From: CAKAHY01 sp963522175
GTDB taxonomy: Bacteria; Bacillota; Clostridia; Lachnospirales; Lachnospiraceae
Length of the DNA: 64,000 bases
NCBI GenBank assembly: GCA_963522175.1
Contig: CAUQXC010000009.1
Coordinates: 1-64,000 of the forward strand
Reading direction: 5' to 3'
Part shown: positions 25,315 to 33,780 of the stretch, in pieces
Layout: every line of letters starts with the position of its first letter
How positions within the stretch are numbered: the first letter of the stretch is position 1
Notes under the pieces: generated by a model
What the model was told of the DNA's origin: nothing
Databases searched by the model: none
What the model saw: only the letters and a program-made list of their open reading frames with translations
Program-made: the position numbers and the translations under genes

Positions 25315-26358
25315 ATGTCTTTATTTTGTGGAAAAACTTTAATGATTACAGGCGGAACAGGTTCTTTCGGTAATGCGGTATTGAACAGGTTTTTGAGGAC
25401 GGATATAGGGGAAATACGAATTTTTTCACGTGATGAAAAAAAGCAGGACGATATGAGACATGAATTTCAGGTAAAAATGCCTGAGGTGGCGGAAAAAATC
25501 AGCTTTTATATAGGTGATGTCAGAGATTTGCAGTCTTTAAAAAATGCCATGCATGGAGTGGATTATATATTTCACGCAGCAGCCTTGAAGCAGGTTCCTT
25601 CCTGTGAATTTTTTCCGATTGAAGCGGTAAAAACGAATGTGTTGGGTACCGAAAATGTGTTGACGGCTGCTATAGATGAGGGAGTAAAATCGGTAGTTTG
25701 CTTATCTACTGATAAAGCCGCGTATCCGGTTAATGCTATGGGAACATCCAAGGCAATGATGGAAAAGGTCATTGTTGCCAAGTCCCGCGTTTCAAAAGAC
25801 ACCAAAATATGCTGTACCCGTTACGGAAATGTAATGTGCTCACGAGGCTCTGTCATACCGCTTTGGATAGACCAGATTAAGTCGGGGAACCCCATTACTA
25901 TAACTGACGGAAATATGACTCGATTTATAATGTCTCTGGAGGAGGCGGTAGATCTTGTGATATTTGCATTTGAATATGGAGAAGCCGGAGATATATTAGT
26001 ACAGAAAGCACCGGCATGTACCATACAAACACAGGCGGAGGCTGTATGTGAACTGTTTGGCGGAGATAAATCGGACATAAAAGTTATAGGTATTCGTCAT
26101 GGAGAGAAAATGTATGAAACCTTGCTGACAAATGAAGAATGTGCCAATGCCGTAGACCTGGGCAAGTATTATCGTGTTCCCTGTGATAAGCGCGGTTTGA
26201 ACTATGATAAATATTTTAGTAAAGGTGATGCGAAGAGAAATACTTTAACTGAATTTAACAGTAATAATACGGAGCTGTTAACTGTAGAGCAGACAAGGAA
26301 AAAAATTGCAAAGCTAAAGTATATTCAGGAAAGGTTGTCGGAAAGGAAGACGGTTTAG
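25315..26358 (+). CDS. capE: UDP-GlcNAc 4,6-dehydratase/5-epimerase (CapE/FnlA)
   Basis: This 347-residue SDR enzyme is the first step to UDP-N-acetyl-L-fucosamine. It has TGGTGSFGNAVLNRFL for NAD(P), DVRDLQSL, HAAALKQVPSCEF, and the catalytic set STDKAAYPVNAMGTSK. The C-terminal half carries RHGEKMYETLLTNEE. Unlike the protein at 12093 it is soluble and short, as CapE/FlaA1-type enzymes are. The next two genes encode the remaining enzymes of the route, which makes the assignment firm. AAGGAGAG precedes its ATG. Confidence 0.9.
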   Translation: MSLFCGKTLMITGGTGSFGNAVLNRFLRTDIGEIRIFSRDEKKQDDMRHEFQVKMPEVAEKISFYIGDVRDLQSLKNAMHGVDYIFHAAALKQVPSCEFFPIEAVKTNVLGTENVLTAAIDEGVKSVVCLSTDKAAYPVNAMGTSKAMMEKVIVAKSRVSKDTKICCTRYGNVMCSRGSVIPLWIDQIKSGNPITITDGNMTRFIMSLEEAVDLVIFAFEYGEAGDILVQKAPACTIQTQAEAVCELFGGDKSDIKVIGIRHGEKMYETLLTNEECANAVDLGKYYRVPCDKRGLNYDKYFSKGDAKRNTLTEFNSNNTELLTVEQTRKKIAKLKYIQERLSERKTV

Positions 26359-27528
26359 ATGTATAATTTTAAATGGAAAAATACCGGAGCGATTAAACTA
26401 TGCATAATAGTAGGAACAAGACCTGAAATCATCAGACTGGCGGCGGTTATAAGCTTATGCAGGAAATATTTTGATTGCTGTGTGGCACATACAGGTCAGA
26501 ATTATGATAAAAATTTAAATGATGTTTTTTGGACGGATTTTGACCTTGAAGGACCGGATGTATACCTTAATGTTGTCGGAGAAAACCTCGGGCAAACCTG
26601 TGGAAATATAATCGCACGTTCGTATGAGTTGATGAGCGGGATTAGACCTGATGCGCTCTTGGTATTGGGAGATACAAATTCCTGTTTATCCGCAATTTCG
26701 GCTAAACGTCTTCATATTCCTATTTTTCACATGGAGGCGGGAAACAGATGTAAGGATGAGTGTTTGCCGGAGGAGACGAACAGAAGAATAGTGGATGTTA
26801 TTTCCGATGTAAACCTTCCGTATTCGGAAGCGGCAAGAAAATACCTGCATGAGATGGGAATGCCTAAGGAGCGTACTTACGTTACGGGCTCCCCTATGGC
26901 GGAAGTATTAAGAGGAAATCTGGAGAAAATTACAAATTCCGATATTCTTAAAAAATTATCTCTGGAACAGAATAGATATATACTTCTTTCGGCACATAGG
27001 GAAGAAAATATTGATTCGGATAAGAATTTTCGCTCACTGTTTAATGCAATAAATGCATTGGCTGAGAAGTATGATGTTCCGATTTTATATTCCTGTCATC
27101 CGAGGTCAAGAAAAAGGCTTGAAGAGTCTAAATTCAAACTGGATTCACGCGTGATAATAAGTGAGCCTTTGGGGTTTAATGACTATAATTGTTTGCAAAT
27201 GAATGCATTGGCCGTTGTATCGGATTCCGGTACACTTCCCGAAGAAAGTTCATTTTATCTTTCAATAGGAAAACCTATTGCGGCGGTTTGTATCAGAACC
27301 TCAACGGAACGTCCGGAGGCGATGGAATCGGGGAATTTTATTCTTGCCGGTATTTCGGAGAAGGAATTACTGCAAGCCGCAAGTATGGCAATAAGTATGA
27401 AACAGGCAGGTATTTGCGGACATCCATGTGCCGATTATACCGATGAATGTGTAAGCATGAAGGTTGTAAGAATTATACAGGGCTATGTGAATATTGTTAA
27501 TAAAACGGTATGGAGAAAAGATTCTTAA
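26359..27528 (+). CDS. capG: UDP-HexNAc 2-epimerase (CapG/FnlC/WecB-like)
   Basis: This 389-residue enzyme has the non-hydrolysing UDP-GlcNAc 2-epimerase features: IVGTRPEIIRLAAVI, GDTNSCLSA, HMEAGNRCKDECLPEETNRR, SAHREENIDSD and VSDSGTLPEESSF. In the CapE-CapF-CapG route it makes the last epimerisation, giving UDP-N-acetyl-L-fucosamine. The gene begins on the base after capE stops. Family members act on UDP-GlcNAc as well, so ManNAc formation is the alternative. The flanking capE and capF genes favour the FucNAc role. Confidence 0.88.
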   Translation: MYNFKWKNTGAIKLCIIVGTRPEIIRLAAVISLCRKYFDCCVAHTGQNYDKNLNDVFWTDFDLEGPDVYLNVVGENLGQTCGNIIARSYELMSGIRPDALLVLGDTNSCLSAISAKRLHIPIFHMEAGNRCKDECLPEETNRRIVDVISDVNLPYSEAARKYLHEMGMPKERTYVTGSPMAEVLRGNLEKITNSDILKKLSLEQNRYILLSAHREENIDSDKNFRSLFNAINALAEKYDVPILYSCHPRSRKRLEESKFKLDSRVIISEPLGFNDYNCLQMNALAVVSDSGTLPEESSFYLSIGKPIAAVCIRTSTERPEAMESGNFILAGISEKELLQAASMAISMKQAGICGHPCADYTDECVSMKVVRIIQGYVNIVNKTVWRKDS

Positions 27529-27558
27529 TTACTGTATATCAGAAGAGAGGAACACTTT

Positions 27559-28755
27559 ATGAATATCTTAGTAACGGGAGCAAAGGGTATGGTAGGAACA
27601 TCCCTTTGCAATAATCTTAAAAATATACGGGATAATAAAAATAAGACCAGACCCCATATTCATATCGGTGAAATTTATGAATATGATTTGGAATCCACAT
27701 CTGAAGAGCTTCAAGAATATTGTAAAAAAGCCGACTTTGTATTTAATCTTGCAGGAGTTAATCGCCCTATAAATCAGGACGATTTTATGAAGGGAAACTT
27801 TAATTTCGCTTCGGACTTGTTAAATACTTTGAAGAAATATAAAAACAAGGCGACAGTGATGCTGTCCTCATCCATACAAGCTACTCTTGCGGGAAGATTC
27901 GAAGAAAGCGAGTACGGTAAGAGTAAGAAAGCCGGAGAAGAGCTGTTTTTCGATTACGCAAAAGAAACCGGTGCAAAAGTGGCTGTTTATCGTTTCCCAA
28001 ATTTGATGGGACATTCAAGACCGGGGTATAATTCTGCGGTATCAACCTTTTGCCACGCAATAGCAAATGATGAGGAATTTACGGTAAATGACAGAAATAC
28101 GGAATTGGAATTGCTTTATATTGACGACTTGATAGAAGGCATGTTCGATCTGATGGAAGGGAAGGAAGAACGCTGTGAGTTTGACGGTTTGGATGCGGTT
28201 AAAAAGGAAGACGGAAGGTATTGCTATGTGTCGATAACTCATAAAGTGAAATTGGGAGAAATTGTGGATTTATTACAAGAATTCAAAAAACAGCCACTAA
28301 CGCTTATGATGCCTAAAATCCCGGAAGGTTCTTTTGCAAAAAAATTGTACAGCTTATATTTGACTTATTTACCTACAGAGAAGTTTAAATATGCATTGAA
28401 AATGAATGAAGATGAGAGAGGAAGCTTCACGGAATTACTGCATACAAAAGAGTGCGGACAGGTATCCGTCAACATCAGCAGGCCGGGTATTACAAAGGGA
28501 CAGCATTGGCACAACTCAAAATGGGAAGTGTTTATTGTGGTCTCCGGACACGGTTTGATTCAGGAAAGAAATATTAATACGGGAGAAAAGGTGGAATTTG
28601 AGGTGAGCGGAGATAAGATTGAGGCAATATATATGATTCCGGGGTGGACTCACAATATTATTAATCTGAGCGATACGGAGAATCTTGTGACGGTTATGAC
28701 CTGTAATGAAATTTTCAATCCCGAAAGACCGGATACCTTTTTTGAGCCGGTTTAA
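27559..28755 (+). CDS. capF: bifunctional CapF-type reductase/epimerase with cupin domain
   Basis: CapF has an N-terminal SDR reductase domain (VTGAKGMVGTSLCNNL, NLAGVNRP, SSSIQATL) and a C-terminal cupin that binds zinc and carries out 3-epimerisation. Both are present in this 398-residue protein. The cupin begins near residue 280, with KGQHWHNSKWEVFIVVSGHG holding the metal ligands and MIPGWTHNIINLSD closing it. It turns the CapE product into a UDP-6-deoxy-talosamine-type intermediate for the 2-epimerase. Gene order here is capE-capG-capF. AGAGAGGAACAC precedes the ATG. Confidence 0.9.
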   Translation: MNILVTGAKGMVGTSLCNNLKNIRDNKNKTRPHIHIGEIYEYDLESTSEELQEYCKKADFVFNLAGVNRPINQDDFMKGNFNFASDLLNTLKKYKNKATVMLSSSIQATLAGRFEESEYGKSKKAGEELFFDYAKETGAKVAVYRFPNLMGHSRPGYNSAVSTFCHAIANDEEFTVNDRNTELELLYIDDLIEGMFDLMEGKEERCEFDGLDAVKKEDGRYCYVSITHKVKLGEIVDLLQEFKKQPLTLMMPKIPEGSFAKKLYSLYLTYLPTEKFKYALKMNEDERGSFTELLHTKECGQVSVNISRPGITKGQHWHNSKWEVFIVVSGHGLIQERNINTGEKVEFEVSGDKIEAIYMIPGWTHNIINLSDTENLVTVMTCNEIFNPERPDTFFEPV

Positions 28756-28808
28756 ATTATAGAGAGTATCCCGGCCAAAGGCTGCTATAAGCAAGAGGTA
28801 ACTAATAG

Positions 28809-29894
28809 ATGAAAGAAATAAATATAACGCTGGAAAATAAAACAATTCTTATTACAGGAGCTGCAGGATTTATAGGCTCCAACCTTGTAACAAAACTTCT
28901 GAATAAAGTATATTCCGTTCGTATTATCGGAATTGACAATATGAATGATTACTATGATGTGTCTATTAAGGAGCATCGCCTGCAAAATATTGAAAAACAG
29001 GTTAAAAGAAATAAGAACTCTTCTTGGGAATTTATAAGGGGCTCCATTGCGGACAGGGAGCTTATTGAGCGGATATTTGAAGGCTATAAACCGGATATAG
29101 TGGTAAATTTGGCGGCTCAAGCCGGAGTGCGCTACTCCATTACAAATCCGGATGTATATGTTGAATCTAATATAATCGGTTTCTACAATATTCTGGAGGC
29201 ATGCAGACATTCTTACGACGAAGGAAAAGTCGGAGTGCGGCATTTGGTATTTGCATCTTCATCCTCGGTATACGGAAGCAATAAAAAGGTTCCTTATTCC
29301 ACAGAGGATAAAGTTGACAACCCCGTGTCTTTATATGCCGCCACCAAAAAGAGTAATGAATTGATGGCTCATGCATATAGTAAGCTATACAATATACCGG
29401 CAACGGGACTGCGTTTTTTTACGGTATACGGACCTGCCGGACGTCCGGATATGGCATATTTCGGATTTACCGATAAGCTATTAAACAATGGTAAGATACA
29501 AATATTCAACTACGGTAACTGCAAAAGAGATTTTACTTATATAGATGACATTGTGGAAGGAATACAAAGGGTAATGCAGGTTGCTCCGGAAAGGAAAACA
29601 GGTGAAGATGCCTTACCGATTCCGCCATATAAAGTTTATAATATCGGGAATAATAAGCCGGAAAATTTATTGGATTTTGTAAACATATTGCAAGAGGAAT
29701 TAATAAGAGCGAAAGTATTGCCGGAAGATTATGATTTTGAGGCTCACAAAGAGTTGGTTCCAATGCAGGCGGGAGATGTACCCGTCACATACGCCGATAC
29801 GAGTGCTTTGGAAGAGGACTTCGGATTTAAGCCGACAACGAGTCTTAGAGACGGATTAAGGAAATTTGCGGAATGGTATAAAGAATATTTATAA
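28809..29894 (+). CDS. UDP-glucuronate 4-epimerase-like SDR (CapI)
   Basis: This 361-residue SDR epimerase has TGAAGFIGSNLVTKLL for NAD, FASSSSVYGSNKKVPY, and catalytic Tyr/Lys in SLYAATKKSN. The sequence RFFTVYGPAGRPDMAYF is characteristic of UDP-glucuronate 4-epimerases, which make UDP-galacturonate. The UDP-glucose dehydrogenase gene directly follows and would supply its substrate. The N-terminus carries about ten extra residues before the Rossmann strand. It lies 53 bases after capF. Confidence 0.88.
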   Translation: MKEINITLENKTILITGAAGFIGSNLVTKLLNKVYSVRIIGIDNMNDYYDVSIKEHRLQNIEKQVKRNKNSSWEFIRGSIADRELIERIFEGYKPDIVVNLAAQAGVRYSITNPDVYVESNIIGFYNILEACRHSYDEGKVGVRHLVFASSSSVYGSNKKVPYSTEDKVDNPVSLYAATKKSNELMAHAYSKLYNIPATGLRFFTVYGPAGRPDMAYFGFTDKLLNNGKIQIFNYGNCKRDFTYIDDIVEGIQRVMQVAPERKTGEDALPIPPYKVYNIGNNKPENLLDFVNILQEELIRAKVLPEDYDFEAHKELVPMQAGDVPVTYADTSALEEDFGFKPTTSLRDGLRKFAEWYKEYL

Positions 29895-29928
29895 TTGTAA
29901 CAGCCGTTTTCAATACGAGGAGGTAATC

Positions 29929-31167
29929 ATGAATATTGCAGTAGCGGGAACCGGTTATGTGGGCTTGTCTATAGCCACATTATTGGCGCAGCATCATCAG
30001 GTAAATGCAGTTGACATTGTTCCTGAAAAAGTTGAAAAAATAAACAAAAGAATAAGCCCTATTCAGGATGAATATATAGAAAAATATTTTGCCGAAAAAG
30101 AGCTTAATTTAAAAGCTACTTTAGATGCGGGTGAAGCCTATAAGGAGGCGGATTTTGTAGTTATTGCGGCACCGACAAACTATGACAGTAATAAAAACTT
30201 TTTTGATACTTCGGCGGTTGAAGAGGTGATTAAGCTTGTGATAGAGTATAATCCCGATGCCGTTATGGTTATAAAATCAACTGTTCCTGTCGGATATACA
30301 AAATCGGTAAGAGAAAAATTTCACTGTGACAATATTATTTTCAGTCCGGAATTTTTGAGGGAGTCTAAGGCTTTGTATGACAATCTTTACCCTTCAAGAA
30401 TTATTGTGGGAACGGATGTTAAAAATGCAAGACTTGTGAAAGCTGCAAATATATTCGCGGAGCTTTTGAAAGAGGGAGCAAAAAAAGAGGACATAGAAAC
30501 TCTTATTATGGGCTTTACGGAAGCGGAAGCCGTAAAGCTGTTTGCAAATACGTTTTTGGCACTTAGAGTTTCTTACTTTAACGAGCTTGACACCTATGCT
30601 GAAATTAAAGGCTTAAATACAAAGCAGATAATTGAAGGGGTTTGCTTGGATCCGAGAATAGGAAAATATTATAACAACCCTTCCTTCGGCTACGGCGGAT
30701 ACTGCCTGCCTAAGGATACAAAGCAGCTTTTAGCAAATTATGCGGATATACCTCAGAATATGATGGCGGCTATAGTGGAGTCTAACAGAACCAGAAAGGA
30801 CTTCATAGCGGACAGGGTTTTGCAGATGGCTGATTATTACGGCTATGACGATGATACCGTCTACAGCGAAGCAAAGGAAAAAGAAGTTATAATAGGTGTT
30901 TACCGACTTACAATGAAATCAAATTCGGATAATTTCCGCCAGTCATCTATTCAGGGAGTTATGAAGAGAATAAAAGCAAAGGGTGCCAAGGTTATCATAT
31001 ATGAGCCGGGCTTAGAGGATAATACGACCTTTTTCGGCAGCAGGGTGGTGAACAGCTTGGAGGAATTTAAAAAGCTGTCGGACGCTATTATAGCAAACAG
31101 ATATGATGAAAGCCTTGATGATGTTATGGAGAAGGTATATACGAGAGATTTATACGGGAGAGATTAA
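29929..31167 (+). CDS. ugd: UDP-glucose 6-dehydrogenase
   Basis: This enzyme oxidises UDP-glucose twice to UDP-glucuronate with NAD. The 412-residue protein has GTGYVGLSIATLL, then VIAAPTNYD, VIKSTVPVGYT, FSPEFLRES and the catalytic Cys in FGYGGYCLPKDTKQL. The length and order are normal for the Ugd family. A strong GAGGAGGTAA precedes the ATG at 29929; an upstream in-frame start would fall inside the epimerase gene. It and the epimerase give the locus two uronic acids. Confidence 0.95.
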   Translation: MNIAVAGTGYVGLSIATLLAQHHQVNAVDIVPEKVEKINKRISPIQDEYIEKYFAEKELNLKATLDAGEAYKEADFVVIAAPTNYDSNKNFFDTSAVEEVIKLVIEYNPDAVMVIKSTVPVGYTKSVREKFHCDNIIFSPEFLRESKALYDNLYPSRIIVGTDVKNARLVKAANIFAELLKEGAKKEDIETLIMGFTEAEAVKLFANTFLALRVSYFNELDTYAEIKGLNTKQIIEGVCLDPRIGKYYNNPSFGYGGYCLPKDTKQLLANYADIPQNMMAAIVESNRTRKDFIADRVLQMADYYGYDDDTVYSEAKEKEVIIGVYRLTMKSNSDNFRQSSIQGVMKRIKAKGAKVIIYEPGLEDNTTFFGSRVVNSLEEFKKLSDAIIANRYDESLDDVMEKVYTRDLYGRD

Positions 31168-31170
31168 TCC

Positions 31171-31200
31171 TTGCCATCCGTCTTGTATATAGTGTAAAAT
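31171..31200 (+). promoter_or_regulatory. candidate promoter before the last glycosyltransferase of locus 1
   Basis: TTGCCA (31171-31176) and TAAAAT (31195-31200) are 18 bases apart, 28 bases before the start at 31228. This may be an internal promoter. Confidence 0.45.
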
Positions 31201-31227
31201 ACCCTTATTGCAGGCGCCGGAGGTAGT

Positions 31228-32085
31228 ATGTCAAATCCTATTATGTATAATAATGCAAACAATAAACAAAGCTTTTCGGTTTTGATGTCCGTATACGCAA
31301 AAGAAAATGCGGAGTTTTTTTCGCTTTCCCTAAAAAGTATTTTAGATGAACAGACAAGAAAGGCGGATGAGTTCGTCCTTGTTTGTGACGGGGCTTTGGG
31401 GGAGGAGCTTGAAGAAGTGATAAAGGTTTACGAGCTCAAATACCCTGATATATTAAAGGTGTACCGTCTCAAAGGAAACGGGGGACTCGGAAATGCCCTG
31501 AATTACGGATTAAAGAAATGTAGCTGTGAAATAGTTGTACGTGCCGACAGCGATGATGTTTGTGCGAAGGACAGATTTGAATTACAGCTTGAGTATATGG
31601 AAAAGCATCCCGAAACGGCAGTTTTAAGCTCATATATAGATGAGTTCGAGTCCGATTTTAAGAGACCCGAAAGAATCAAAAAAATGCCCCTTACACATGA
31701 AGAACTGTATAAGTGGGCGAAGTTCAGAAACCCCATAAACCACATGGCGGCGGTGTTCAGAAAAAGTGTGATTTTAAAGCTCGGTTCATACAGACATTTT
31801 CCTTATGCGGAGGATTATGAGCTATGGACAAGAGCACTTGTACAGGGCTACAGAATTGCCAATATTCCTAAGGTTTTGGTGCATGCACGCGTGGGAAACG
31901 GTATGGCTGAGCGCAGAGGAAAAAAGGAGTATATAAAAAGCTGCAGGCATATATACAGGTATATGCTTGAAAACGGAATGATTAACTCTTTTGAGTTTAC
32001 AAGAAATATGTTTGTTGTAAATGTATTTGTTTTTATACCGAGTGGACTCAGGGAAGCCGTATATAAGGGACTGCTCAGAAGATAA
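31228..32085 (+). CDS. GT2-family glycosyltransferase
   Basis: This 285-residue GT-A enzyme opens with FSVLMSVYAKENAEFFSLSL and has RADSDDVCAKDRFELQLEY, where the DSDD-type site binds metal and nucleotide-sugar, and later PYAEDYELWTRAL, the ED acceptor-side motif. It resembles the amylovoran/galactosyl-type GT2 enzymes common in capsule loci. CGGAGGTAG precedes the ATG. It is the last gene of the first glycan locus; a terminator-like hairpin follows, before trpS. Confidence 0.88.
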   Translation: MSNPIMYNNANNKQSFSVLMSVYAKENAEFFSLSLKSILDEQTRKADEFVLVCDGALGEELEEVIKVYELKYPDILKVYRLKGNGGLGNALNYGLKKCSCEIVVRADSDDVCAKDRFELQLEYMEKHPETAVLSSYIDEFESDFKRPERIKKMPLTHEELYKWAKFRNPINHMAAVFRKSVILKLGSYRHFPYAEDYELWTRALVQGYRIANIPKVLVHARVGNGMAERRGKKEYIKSCRHIYRYMLENGMINSFEFTRNMFVVNVFVFIPSGLREAVYKGLLRR

Positions 32086-32092
32086 GTCGTAC

Positions 32093-32121
32093 TTGCCAGT
32101 TTTATCAGTTTTTGGTACTAT
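32093..32121 (+). promoter_or_regulatory. candidate trpS promoter
   Basis: TTGCCA (32093-32098) and TACTAT (32116-32121) are 17 bases apart. Transcription would begin near 32128, only about ten bases before a terminator-like hairpin. Confidence 0.5.
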
Positions 32122-32136
32122 ATGATATATACTTAT

Positions 32137-32169
32137 GCCAATATCCGTTTCATAGGTATTGGCTTTTTT
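32137..32169 (+). terminator. terminator-like hairpin in front of trpS
   Basis: GCCAATATC (32137-32145) pairs with GGTATTGGC (32155-32163), nine pairs with one G-U, followed by TTTTTT. It ends the upstream polysaccharide transcript. Because a promoter candidate lies in front of it, it may also act as a trpS attenuator. Confidence 0.75.
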
Positions 32170-32193
32170 AAATACTTAAGAAAGGCAGAAAAT

Positions 32194-33279
32194 ATGAGTA
32201 AGATTATACTTACAGGTGACAGACCGACAGGAAGACTGCATGTCGGGCACTATGTGGGGTCATTAAAAAGAAGAGTGGAATTGCAAAATTCCGGTGAGTA
32301 CGACAAGACTATGATTATGATAGCCGATGCTCAGGCACTTACGGACAATATAGATAATCCCGAAAAAATCAGAGAAAATATAATAGAGGTTGCACTTGAT
32401 TATTTAAGTGCGGGCATTGACCCTACAAAATCCACTATTTTTATACAGTCAATGATACCCGAGCTTTGCGAGCTGACATTTTATTATATGGACTTGGTAA
32501 CTCTTGCAAGGCTTGAAAGAAATCCTACCGTAAAAACGGAAATTAAAATGCGTAATTTTGAGTCCAGTATACCGGTGGGTTTTTTGACGTATCCTATTTC
32601 TCAGGCTGCTGATATAAGCGCATTTAAGGCTACTACAGTTCCGGTGGGTGAGGACCAGCTTCCTATGATAGAGCAGTGCAGGGAGATAGTAAGAAGATTC
32701 AATTCCACGTATTCCGAAGTTTTGGTGGAGCCGGACGCTCTTATACCTGAAAATAAGGCTTGTCTCAGACTTCCGGGAGTGGACGGAAAGTCAAAAATGA
32801 GCAAGTCTCTGGGAAATTGTATATATCTTGCGGATACCCCGGAAACGGTAAGAGAGCAGATAATGAAGATGTATACGGATCCTTTGCATATCAAGGTTTC
32901 CGACCCGGGACATTTGGAAGGCAATACGGCATTTATATATTTGGATGCATTTTCAAAAGCGGAGCATTTTGAGAGATATCTTCCGGAGTATGCAAACCTT
33001 GATGAACTTAAGGAGCATTACACAAGAGGCGGTCTCGGAGATGTAAAGGTAAAGAAATTTTTAAATGAAATCATGCAGGAGGAGCTTGAGCCTTTAAGAA
33101 AAAGAAGAGCGGAGTTCGAAAAAGATATTCCTTCCGTATATGAGATACTTAAAAAGGGTAGTGAAGAAGCAAGGGCTATAGCGGCACAAACCTTAAGTGA
33201 GGTTAAGGCGGCTATGAAAATAAACTATTTTGAAGATGCCGAGCTCATAAAAAGGCATACCGAAAAATATAAGGCTTAG
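32194..33279 (+). CDS. trpS: tryptophan--tRNA ligase
   Basis: This class I synthetase charges tRNA-Trp. The protein of 361 residues has the HIGH-like HVGHYVGSL near residue 16 and KMSKS in KSKMSKSLGN, plus PVGEDQLPMIEQCREI, as in the TrpRS family. The ATG at 32194 follows AAGAAAGGCAG; the frame is open upstream from 32122, but that would pass through the hairpin. The leader is too short for a T-box. luxS follows 9 bases downstream, so the two are cotranscribed. Confidence 0.95.
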   Translation: MSKIILTGDRPTGRLHVGHYVGSLKRRVELQNSGEYDKTMIMIADAQALTDNIDNPEKIRENIIEVALDYLSAGIDPTKSTIFIQSMIPELCELTFYYMDLVTLARLERNPTVKTEIKMRNFESSIPVGFLTYPISQAADISAFKATTVPVGEDQLPMIEQCREIVRRFNSTYSEVLVEPDALIPENKACLRLPGVDGKSKMSKSLGNCIYLADTPETVREQIMKMYTDPLHIKVSDPGHLEGNTAFIYLDAFSKAEHFERYLPEYANLDELKEHYTRGGLGDVKVKKFLNEIMQEELEPLRKRRAEFEKDIPSVYEILKKGSEEARAIAAQTLSEVKAAMKINYFEDAELIKRHTEKYKA

Positions 33280-33288
33280 GAGGAAGAT

Positions 33289-33768
33289 ATGGAGAAGATA
33301 GCAAGCTTTACGATAGACCATTTAAAACTGCTTCCGGGAGTATATGTGTCACGAAAGGATCATATAGGAAAAGAAGTTATAACAACTTTTGACCTGCGTA
33401 TGACAAGACCTAATTTTGAGCCTGTGATGAATACGGCGGAAATGCATACTTTAGAGCATTTGATAGCCACATTTTTAAGAAACCATAAAGATTTTGGAGA
33501 TAAGACTATATATTTCGGACCTATGGGTTGCAGAACGGGCTTTTATCTTTTGCTTGCCGGAGATTTGGAATCCAAGGATGTTGTATCTTTGGTTACGGAG
33601 TGCTTTGAGTTTGCGAGAGATTTTGAGGGAGAGATTCCCGGAGCAAGTGCAAAGGACTGTGGAAACTTCAGAGATATGAACCTGCCTATGGCAAAATATC
33701 TGGCGGACAAATATTTGAAAGAGGTTTTGTATTCTATAGATGAAGAACGCCTTGTATATCCGGAATAA
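33289..33768 (+). CDS. luxS: S-ribosylhomocysteine lyase (LuxS)
   Basis: LuxS cleaves S-ribosylhomocysteine to homocysteine and the precursor of autoinducer-2. The 159-residue protein has the metal-binding HTLEH (His53, His57) with Cys124 as third ligand, and the catalytic Cys81 in MGCRTGFY. Length is normal. TAGGAGGAAG gives an ideal ribosome site. Besides signalling, it recycles the activated methyl cycle, which fits a MetE-related methyltransferase at 55800. A sortase gene follows 12 bases on. Confidence 0.97.
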   Translation: MEKIASFTIDHLKLLPGVYVSRKDHIGKEVITTFDLRMTRPNFEPVMNTAEMHTLEHLIATFLRNHKDFGDKTIYFGPMGCRTGFYLLLAGDLESKDVVSLVTECFEFARDFEGEIPGASAKDCGNFRDMNLPMAKYLADKYLKEVLYSIDEERLVYPE

Positions 33769-33780
33769 TTCGATAAAATT

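Noticed and set aside
32086..32193. A T-box leader before trpS
   Set aside because: The leader of about 65 bases is too short, and no T-box sequence (TGGNACCGCG-like) is present.
33494..33679. A small forward gene inside luxS
   Set aside because: It is an alternative frame of luxS with no ribosome site or known motif.
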